Below, piece by piece: positions 1 to 7,453 of a stretch of 39,310 bases of DNA. Both the position numbers and the translations under genes were made by a program. The stretch comes from Seminavis robusta (Eukaryota; Bacillariophyta; Bacillariophyceae; Naviculales; Naviculaceae), in contig CAICTM010001035.1 in the NCBI GenBank assembly GCA_903772945.1, positions 1-39,310 of the forward strand. The letters run 5' to 3'. Within the stretch, counting starts at the first letter, position 1; every line of letters begins with the position of its first letter. A model generated the notes under the pieces. It did not search any database and had not been told where the DNA came from. It worked only from the letters and a program-made list of their open reading frames with translations.

Positions 1-1253
1 GGAGTTGGCTGGTGCCAGGGGCAGGAGGGGAGATCCTTGTTGGTGTTGGAGTGTTGTGTGTAGGAGTTGGGATGTAGCATGGTGGATGGTGTGTTGTAGG
101 ATAGAGGCGTGCCTGTGTTCAAGGGTGAGAACAAAGGCATCTCCCTGATAGGGTGGGTGTGATTCGGAAGGGTGTGATCCTCAAGATGGCTGCATCTCTA
201 GGAGCTGTTGGCTGATCATCTGGGGATGGTGTTGTGAGTCTGCGGAGGATGGTGGATTGGTGGGTGAAGTGTGGAGTGGGGGAATGCTGTGAGGACCTTG
301 GGTTTGAGTGAAGTAGGGTAGACATGGGGGTCATGGTGGGTGGTAGGTGGGTATGGTGGGAGAGTTGTGTATCCTGGAGTGTTGACTGTGTGTCGTTGCT
401 TCAACGCAAGCAATGGAGGTTGCTTGTGAGGTGGCGAGATGATTGATGTAGAAGGGTGTATTCAAGGGGCAATGCACTGAGGCACTGGTAATCAAGGTTT
501 ATTATCAAGTTGTTGGGTTGTTGTTGCCACTGGATCAAAGGCTGTGACCAAGTCTGTGCAGGTATACCACTACCTGCAGGAGAAGATGGTATCAGAGCCA
601 AAGGCTGTTAGGGATTCTTTCAGGGAAAACTGGAGAAGTCACGCTATAGCCAGTAGAGGCATGGTGGGGGGATCAAGGGGTGTTGTTGGTTTGGGGCTGT
701 GTTACTGGGTGACACTGTGTTGTCTCAAAGGCTGGTACTCAATCTGTTGTAGGGTGACATGCAACAGAGAGTAAGCCAAGATGTGGAGAGGGTACTTCGA
801 TTCAGGTGGAACTGTGGAAAGTCATGGAGAGTCACTCAACAATCAATGAGAGAGAGATAGAGTCAGTTATGTTTTAATATCTATGCCACACCACGCTGCA
901 GTTCTGTCTGGGGCTCAATCCTTTGGAGCACCACACTCAGTAGGAGAGTCAGGTGCAGTAGCAGAGGTGGCTGTTTCAATGGAGGTGTTGCACAATCTAG
1001 CCAAACACGCTAGAGGGGCAGCTTTTGTAGTTGTTCTTGTGGGGTGAGATCCTTTTGGAGAGGAGCTGGGTATCCCAGGGAGGGGCTGTGAAACTAGCAA
1101 ATTCAGCCAGGCCTGGAGATACAAGAGCTCAAGTCCTTACAGGAACTCTGTTGGTGTTTGTTGTTCCTCTTGGGGAGGAGTTAGATATCAATGGAGGGGT
1201 GGTAACAGTAGCAGGTGTCGATCATCACTCAGTCTGTATAGGGATAGACTGGT

Positions 1254-1412
1254 GGATCGTTCGAGAGAAGGAGGAGCGACAATGGGATTTCTTCGGCCGT
1301 CAGGAGCTTAGTCAGAAAGCAACAATGACACGTATGGGAGTTGTTTTCTGTACTGTGCTGTGGAAGGCGGAGACTTCTTCTTGTGGTCAATTCTTAGGAT
1401 CAGTTCCAACAA
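1254..1412 (+). repeat. Degenerate direct repeat, copy 1
   Basis: This segment and 1727-1883 share several aligned blocks in the same order: GATCGTTCGA, then CGACAATGGGATTTCTT followed by GGCCGTC, then GGAGACTTCTTCTTGTG and TTCCAAC. The copies are about 475 bp apart in the same orientation. They could be remnants of a duplicated non-coding sequence or of old LTRs. Terminal motifs and a target duplication are not visible, so the class is open. Confidence 0.55.
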
Positions 1413-1618
1413 GGACGTCGGGAGAAACCACTAGTGGCCGGTGAGAAAGTAAGAATACAGGTGTAATTCTCTTCTTGGCGGTCACTGCAGGTATCTCGTG
1501 AAGTCCTTCTTGATGATAGAGGCTGTCGTTCGATCCGTACGGAGGAAGAGGTACGGTCGCGGGAGGTACGGAGGTACGTTCGCGGGAAGATCGATCGATT
1601 CACGGAGGAGCGAGTCTT

Positions 1619-1661
1619 GGATTCGATTCGATAAATTTCGATTCGATTCGATTCGATTCGC
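1619..1661 (+). repeat. ATTCG pentanucleotide microsatellite
   Basis: The pentamer GATTC/ATTCG is repeated about eight times, with one interruption (ATAAATTTCG) in the middle. It is a simple sequence repeat with no sign of function. Confidence 0.8.
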
Positions 1662-1726
1662 GTGTTGGTGAGTCAGTTACCTTAGGGGTAAGGTTAACCG
1701 GAGCCTGTTGTTGTTGGGGAAGAAGA

Positions 1727-1883
1727 TCGTTCGATCGTACGAAAAAGAGGATCGACAATGGGATTTCTTGGGCCGTCGGTAGTAAGAGCAATGTCAGTTC
1801 ACTGCAGGGTATGGAGGAAACTTGCACTGCTGAGTCTACTGAAAGCCGGAGACTTCTTCTTGTGTTCAATTTCTTCCAACTTG
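1727..1883 (+). repeat. Degenerate direct repeat, copy 2
   Basis: This is the second copy of the segment at 1254-1412, with the same succession of shared blocks and small indels between them. Identity looks high only inside the blocks, which suggests an old duplication. Confidence 0.55.
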
Positions 1884-2384
1884 GCCGTCGGCGGTCGAGA
1901 ATAGAAAACCCGCCCGATCTCGTAGGATTTCAATTGGGATGGCTTTCTAATCTGAACCGGAGAAGGCCGCTTTGATAGTCGCTTGATAGGGGAGGTGCGC
2001 AGGTGATAGGAGGTATCGATCCTGTCGACTGGAGGGACTTGAATGAGGATAAAGAGAGGAAAAGGGAGTGGGTTTCCTGTGATGACGTTGAGCGGATTCC
2101 TATAGTAAAACAGTACTCTTCAACAAGATAACAGAAAACAGGCTTCAGAAAACAGGCTTCCTGAGGTCCTTTCGCTTCGTTTCAATGCTTCTAATGGTGC
2201 TAATAGGTAGTGTAATGGTATAGGTATGACCGATAGGTTGTGTTTGTTGCTATTAGTGTTGTTGTTGTTCTTGTAGTGACAGATCCAGAGGGGAAGCGCT
2301 TCGGTGTTCGGCTTCCCGTGAAAAAGTGCCAGCCTTGAAGGCAAATGGACTTAGCACATCGTACAACGTTCTTCAATGCCCTCA

Positions 2385-4281
2385 CACCTCAAGGCAGTTC
2401 CGGGAACATGGGTACAACGAATCAAGAGGTTACCAGGAGCGTTCCTCAATCGTGCATGAAACCGACCCTAAAATAGGGTTGGATTTAGGGTCGGATTCCC
2501 TTTAGGGTCGGGTTTCGAAACCGACCCTAAAAATAGGGACGTTTTCTGAAAATAGGGACGGTTTCTGAAAAACCGTCCCTAATTTAGGGTCGGGTTTCGT
2601 TTTAGGGTTCGGTTTGAAAAACGTCCCTAAATAGAAACGGGACTGCCTGGTAAATACATTGAAAATGCACCAATATTAGGGTCGGGTTTCGAAACCGACC
2701 CTAAAAATAGGGACGTTTTCTGAAAAATAGGGACGGTTTCTGATAAAACGTCCCTAATTTAGGGACGGGTTTCGATTTAGGGTCGGGTTTCGAAACCGTC
2801 CCTATATTTAAGGACGGATTCCCCCAAACCGACCCTAAATTAGGGTCGGATTTAAAGTCATGCACGATTGAGGAACGCTCCAGAGGGCCAATTGAACAAG
2901 TTCAAATCTAGATGGTGCTGCAGAGGTGACCTTCAGTCCTACGAAGGCACCGCATACTCTCCACTCGTTGGTTGGCCCACTGTTAGAGCCGGTCTTCTTC
3001 TTGCAGCTGCACATGGATGGAATCGAGACAAGTTGATTTTACTCTTGCTTCTGTCAGAGTCCTCAGCCTGCCGACCAGCCATTGTACATGGAACTGCCTC
3101 AGTACTATCGACCCAAAGATTATGAAGGACAGGACTGTGTTTTGAAACTTGACAAGTCCATATATGGGCAGACTGATTCACCCAAATTTTCTATGAGCAT
3201 CTATGTTGTGGGATGGTCCAACTTGTTTCGAAACCTCAGCAGCAGATCTTGTTTATTTATTCATAAGGAGCATCAACTCATGGTATTAAATTATTGTGAT
3301 GACAAATCTGGCTCAGTCCAGACAATGATCTGATTGAGTCCTATGTTGGGCAGCTCCAGAAGCTTGGATATGACCTCACCATGGAAGAAAAGGGAGACAT
3401 CTTTGGGTTCCTTGGTATCAACTTTGAAAGACAGGGAGACAACGTGGATTGACTCAAAAGGGGCTTATCAACAAGGTTATTGGATACACTGGAATGTCTG
3501 AAGCTAGCTCTAAGCCATCCCCTGCTGCCACCCGATCCTCTTGGCGCTGACAAACTTGGTGCCCCGTTTGACGAAGAGGAGCTATCCAGCTGCAGTTGGG
3601 ATGCTGCTTTACATTTCATCCAACACTCGCCCAGACATCACTTTAGTGTGCATCAGGTGGCAAGATTCAGCCACAACCCCAAGCCCTCACACGCTCAACA
3701 ATCAAACGTATCTTCGATATTTAATTGGCACAAGTTACAAAGGCATTTGTTTCAGCCCTAAGCTTGATCAAGGCTTGATGTTGGGTGGATGCTGACTTCG
3801 CAGGGTTGTATGGATATGAGGATGATCAGGATCCTGTTTCGGTCAAGTCTCGCACTGGTTTTGTCTTGACTTTGTTTGGATGCCCTGTCATTTGGTCCAG
3901 CAAACTGCAGACTGACATTACTCTGAGCTCCACTGCTGCTGAATATGTTGCCTTCAGCATGTCCATGAGGGAGCTGCTTCCTATGCGAGCCCTGCTCAAG
4001 GAAATTGGTAACAAACTGCATATGCCCGTAATTACTGACAGTCTCGTGCGCTCTACAGTGTTGAAGACAACAAGGTTGCCTGTCTCTTGTGAATGTTCCC
4101 AAGATGTCGCCCAACAAGTATTTGGCATTGAAGTACCACTTCTTTAGGTCGAATATCGGGAGTCGAAGGGCATCGTGGCCAAGTACATTCCGACTCTGGA
4201 ACAACGGGCCGACATCTTCACTAAGGGTCTGCCAGCTCCACAGTTTGCAGTCATTCGGAAGCTCCTCATGGGATGGTAATC
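2385..4281 (+). pseudogene. Decayed Ty1/copia pol (reverse transcriptase and RNase H)
   Basis: The 3' half of a copia-type polyprotein can be followed through several frames. It starts with the V-P-G-T-W-V segment just before 2436, typical of the start of copia reverse transcriptase. After the inserted MITE it continues with GQLNKFKSRWC and RGDLQ. Further on are MELPQYYRPKDYEGQ, a YCDD variant of the YxDD catalytic box (about 3290-3305), FGFLGINFERQGD, and an RNase H core (about 3788-4147) with [19 protein letters not shown] and [11 protein letters not shown]. The end, at 4147-4281, carries VEYRESKGIVAKYIP and DIFTKGLP. At least six frameshifts or stops separate these pieces, so it is dead. 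Gag, protease and most of integrase are missing. Diatom copia elements (CoDi types) are the natural comparison, but the subgroup is not determined. Confidence 0.88.
2437..2880. mobile_element. 444-bp MITE with 23-bp perfect TIRs and CAG target duplication
   Basis: The ends 2437-2459 and 2858-2880 are perfect inverted repeats of 23 bp (GAGCGTTCCT... and its complement). A CAG triplet flanks both sides (2434-2436 and 2881-2883). Removing the element and one CAG restores the copia reading frame across the site (K-R-L-P | E-G-Q-L-N-K), which is direct evidence of insertion into that copia copy. There is no coding capacity. The interior is built of short palindromic units based on TTAGGGTCGGTTTCGAAACCGACCCTAA, with two copies of an approximately 90-bp module (about 2509-2600 and 2683-2780). 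A 3-bp duplication would fit PIF/Harbinger or CACTA mobilisation, but the ends do not identify the superfamily. Confidence 0.9.
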
Positions 4282-4351
4282 TACCTCAGCACGTTGCTGG
4301 GGACTCTCTCCTATCGTTTCTTGCTACAGCTTCATTTCAGCTGTAAGGGAG

Positions 4352-4499
4352 TGCGACGGATACAGCTTACAATTCAGCTTTACAGCTTTAAATTGCGGCC
4401 TATTCTAGAAAATAATCAATAACTGCTCACTTATTTGGAAATACAAACTTTACATCTCTTAGATCGTTAGATTAATCAATCCACAATGGTATTGTCGCA
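4352..4499 (+). repeat. Copia 3' LTR, 148 bp
   Basis: The segment begins TGCGAC and ends GTCGCA, a 6-bp inverted terminal repeat of the TG...CA kind. It lies 71 bp after the copia stop codon and directly follows a purine tract (GTAAGGGAG, 4343-4351) that can serve as the polypurine primer site. An LTR this short is plausible for copia elements. No matching 5' LTR was seen in the window, so the left half of the element is lost or outside it. Confidence 0.75.
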
Positions 4500-5226
4500 C
4501 CAAGATGCCACCATTATCACCGAGGACTACCCCCGCCTCATTATTATCATCTTGTCACTGCTCCTGTCTGTTTTCCCAGAAGAGTTTGGCTTTGTCATTC
4601 CCAAGAAACCTCGACCACCTGCCTATCCTATTGCTAGAAGCCGTAGGTTGGTCAGTGACATCTTCCGTGAACTTGGACAAGGTTATGTGCGCCGTGCCTA
4701 CAGAATGAAACAAGATTCTTTCTGGCGACTCCATCGATTGCTTTATCCCTACTTGAAGGTCAAAACAACAAAGAAGAAAGGACGCAAGGGTGCAGCGAAT
4801 GGAGTTATTACAAGTCCTGTGAGACTGAGCAGTGCAATTCGGTACTTTGCAGGGGGGAGACCTGAAGACATTGCACTGGTCCATGGGATCTCCCATACAC
4901 AGGTGTTCGAGAGCTTATGGAAGGTTGTCGATGCAGTCAACACCTGCCCAGAGCTTGCCTTCAAGTTTCCGGAAAGTCACGCAGAACAAAGACGTATTGC
5001 AGCAGGTTTCAGAAAGAGAAGTCAACCGGGCTTTCACAATTGTGCAGGGGCAATCGATGGCATTCTCATTTGGACCGAAAAGTTCAGTGACAATGAGTGC
5101 ATGTTGGCACAGTGCGGGCCAAAGAAATTCTTTTGTGGAAGGAAGCACAAGTTTGGATTGAACATGCAGGGACTATGTGACAGCGAGAATCGATTTCTGG
5201 ATGTGTCCATTGGACACCCAGCATGA
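4486..5226 (+). pseudogene. Truncated PIF/Harbinger transposase (DDE_Tnp_4 type)
   Basis: The 246-aa frame has the look of a Harbinger nuclease. A helical N-terminal part includes RSRRLVSDIFRELGQGYVRR and QDSFWRLHRLLYPYL, then comes a helix-turn-helix-like segment (RLSSAIRYFAGG...IALVHGISHTQVFESLWKVVDAVN). The first catalytic Asp follows in CAGAIDGILIW (about residues 186-196), then FFCGRKHKFGLNMQGLCD and RFLDVSIGHPA. The frame then ends, so the second and third catalytic residues (normally some 60-100 residues further on) are missing. The first five codons lie inside the copia LTR, so the original start is also lost. At 5222 the sequence switches to gypsy integrase. No functional transposase can be made from this copy. 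Confidence 0.85.
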
Positions 5227-5449
5227 TAGGGAGAACGCGACGCGTGTCCCTCATCAATACAATGTCAATGATAGTGTGATGATTCAACAGTATCAGCACC
5301 GCAAGTACGGTCAGCAAAAGTACAAAGGTCCTTACAACATAGATCGAGTGAATGACAATGGCACTGTATGGCTCCGACATGCTACCGCCAATGGCGGCAC
5401 AGTCTACCAGACTTGGAACATAAGGTATTTACACCCATACAAGGCCTGA
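5222..5449 (+). pseudogene. C-terminal fragment of Ty3/gypsy integrase
   Basis: From 5222 the frame reads HDRENATRVPHQYNVND, then YGQQKYKGPYNIDRVNDNGTV and ends TVYQTWNIRYLHPYKA. This matches the small C-terminal domain of a Ty3/gypsy polyprotein (the GPF/Y-like module K-Y-K-G-P-Y, then a V-x-L-x-x...N-I-R-x-L-H-P-Y ending). The rest of pol is absent, and the fragment is joined directly to the Harbinger sequence upstream. The LTR 134 bp downstream belongs to the same element. Confidence 0.85.
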
Positions 5450-5582
5450 TCCCCTTGTAGGATTGCCATCGTGCGACACACATGTCTACATCCAATCTCC
5501 GGAGAGTGCCCCGCACTTTAATTCATATGTTCTCCTTGTCCGACTGATGTCGTGCCTCCTGTGACCCTTGTCAGGGGGCAAA

Positions 5583-6004
5583 TGCACTACACGGCTCTTA
5601 GCCTTATTCGCGACTCGATCCTAGATAGGGTTTGAGTTCGACTCATGACGTAGTCCTTCGCGAATAGTCATTGAGATAGGGTTCTCATGACTGCTAGTCA
5701 TACTAGGTTGTCGATGGAACATCGCTCTAGATATTTAGCCGGCGTGGAAAGCTTCCATGCTACTAGACAGCTACCTGCTGAAGTTTCCACGTGTTCCGGA
5801 AATGGACCGTGGAGTATGTAGAGTTATTACCATAACCTACGATATCACACTTCAAGGCCTCCCGCGGGAGACCAACTTCAATGAGCTTCACAACGATCTC
5901 TCTCATGGATTTGTTTTCGTAGCTTTCTAATCTCTCTCTAAAGTTTCATTCTCTCAAACTCAAAACACTCGAAAGATCTTTACACTAGCTTTTAGCGTAG
6001 TGCA
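5583..6004 (+). repeat. Ty3/gypsy 3' LTR, 422 bp
   Basis: The segment starts TGCACTAC and ends GTAGTGCA, a perfect 8-bp inverted repeat. Just upstream is the purine run CAGGGGGCAA (5573-5582), a fitting polypurine tract, and before that the gypsy integrase end. This arrangement (integrase C-terminus, polypurine tract, LTR) supports a 3' LTR. No second copy is present in the window, so the element is 5'-truncated. Confidence 0.8.
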
Positions 6005-7012
6005 CTGGCTTGGATTTGTGAGATTTTGCCACTGCGAAGCTAGCTTGTTGGGACCAATGAATCTCCCCACAAAAGCTCTTAGAATTCAAGGTGAGATACC
6101 CACTGACCAATTGAAGAGTGCCGTTTCCAGTGGTGTTACTCTCAGTCCTTCAAATCCGTGTATTGGGCTCGCCGTGGTCCTCGAGTTAGTACTAGGTAGC
6201 TGCCTCTGGAAGATCGCGATTTCCTGCCGGATTCAATGACTCGACCACGTAAAACCTTTAAAATGTGAGGTCACTTCCAGTTTACGAAACTGGGCCTGCT
6301 TTCAGAACGGGGAACTGTGCACTATAAGCGCCGAATCGGTACGGGGAGCACTAGGATCGGTACGGAAGCGTTTCGGTCGTGCAAAACTGACTCAGAGCAC
6401 TCGCAATAAGTACCGAAACTGCACGGACGTTTTGATTGGCTGATAACGTTCCGCGGAGAACTTCCAGTAGGTTCCGGTAAATCGCTCAAAACTGCACAGA
6501 CTTAGTGAAAAAGTTCCTTGAAATCACTCAAGAGATAAGCCTCGGAATCAACAATAAATCCAAACGTTCCGTGTAAATCGCTGAATTGACAGAGAAGCGA
6601 GAAGCCCCGTACCAAAAGAGATAAAGCACTGTTGTGCTTGATAAACAGTCAAATTCCACGAAACGTCGATGGCCAAGATAGGTGCGAATGCAATAAGTCT
6701 TTCGTTCACTCGGGGACGCCAGGTGTTCCTTCACTGCTTCTTTCGAGCGAATTGGCTGATTTTCCGAACTTCGTACTTGAGCTGAAGCAAGTCTACCCAC
6801 AGTGAGTAACTGTCCTTGTCAATGAGGTTGTTGGGATAGGTTCCTTTGGGGCGATAATGGGCTCTCTGTTGGAGTTGTAACAGGGACTGGACGGTGATTT
6901 TCTTCCTTGGATCATCTCTAGTGACAAAAAGCGTCCCAATCAATTAACAACCGACAATCGAGATGCTGTTTTCTCACCTTCCCTAGTTGGCCGTGATGCA
7001 AAGCGTCGCGAC
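6005..7012. other. Non-coding stretch between gypsy LTR and transposase-like gene
   Basis: No supported gene is seen. Sequences around 6330-6420 are rich in GGTACGG and AGTACCGA. From 6881 the frame of the following gene is open without an ATG (readable as GLDGDFLPWIISSDKK and onward to the methionine at 7013), so an upstream exon or a longer protein is possible. Confidence 0.5.
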
Positions 7013-7387
7013 ATGAAAGCTACACCGATGGTTGGAGCCGACTTGGATTTTGCATCACCCGTTAGCATGCTATCGCCAGTTGCGAGTGTTTGCTCTCGGG
7101 TCAGTCCATCAGTGGAAGGAGAAGAGCAGTCTTTCTCACCAACGATCGAACGCAACCAAAACACAAGTCAGCAGCACCACGGTCGAACTTGTCTTAATTT
7201 CAATCTGGCCAGCAAAGCAGATGCATCAAGTCAGACCGACAATGGTCAACCTTTGCCAAATCTTTTTGATGTGAGCACTCAGACTGACCTTGCCGGGCGG
7301 CTTCAGGCAGAGCTGGACACCGACAAAAATGTCAACAAACAGAGTGAGACAGAGATCTGTCGGGCTCTTTATTCAATGTTCCGTTGA
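7013..7387 (+). CDS. N-terminal part of the transposase-like gene, ends at an in-frame TGA
   Basis: This 124-aa stretch is in the same frame as the 939-aa frame that starts at 7454, and the 66 bases between them are open apart from one TGA at 7385-7387. The region is probably disordered and carries two SQTD/TQTD motifs (SSQTDNG and DVSTQTD). Just after the stop the same frame holds CADDHC. The simplest reading is that this is the N-terminal region of one protein of about 1086 residues interrupted by a single nonsense codon. Other readings are an unspliced short intron covering the TGA, a separate small protein, or an assembly error. The ATG at 7013 is the first in the open stretch. Confidence 0.5.
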   Translation: MKATPMVGADLDFASPVSMLSPVASVCSRVSPSVEGEEQSFSPTIERNQNTSQQHHGRTCLNFNLASKADASSQTDNGQPLPNLFDVSTQTDLAGRLQAELDTDKNVNKQSETEICRALYSMFR

Positions 7388-7453
7388 AACAGAGAGGCTC
7401 TCGCTCATCAATGTGCAGATGATCATTGCAGTAATTGGGAAGGCAGCAACAAC

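Larger units (their letters stand above)
1..2384. other. Gene-poor region with degenerate repeats
   Basis: I see no convincing gene here. The first 900 bases are rich in GT and GGTG on this strand, and the short open frames in them look like composition artefacts. From about 1250 to 1900 there are two degenerate copies of a roughly 160-bp segment and an ATTCG microsatellite, listed separately. The stretch leads into the decayed copia element, so it may be old transposon or flanking DNA, but nothing in it can be assigned. Confidence 0.5.

Noticed and set aside
1031..1444. 137-aa plus-strand frame in the left end
   Set aside because: The sequence is low in recognisable motifs and overlaps the degenerate direct repeat; there is no sign of a real protein.
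2455..2860. TTAGGG-rich block as an interstitial telomere
   Set aside because: TTAGGG is not in plain tandem array. It is part of mirrored units inside a TIR-bounded element with a target duplication, so a MITE explains it better.
6731..6943. 70-aa frame on the minus strand just before the transposase-like gene
   Set aside because: It lacks an ATG at its 5' end (TTG only), shows no motif, and overlaps the open upstream extension of the plus-strand gene.
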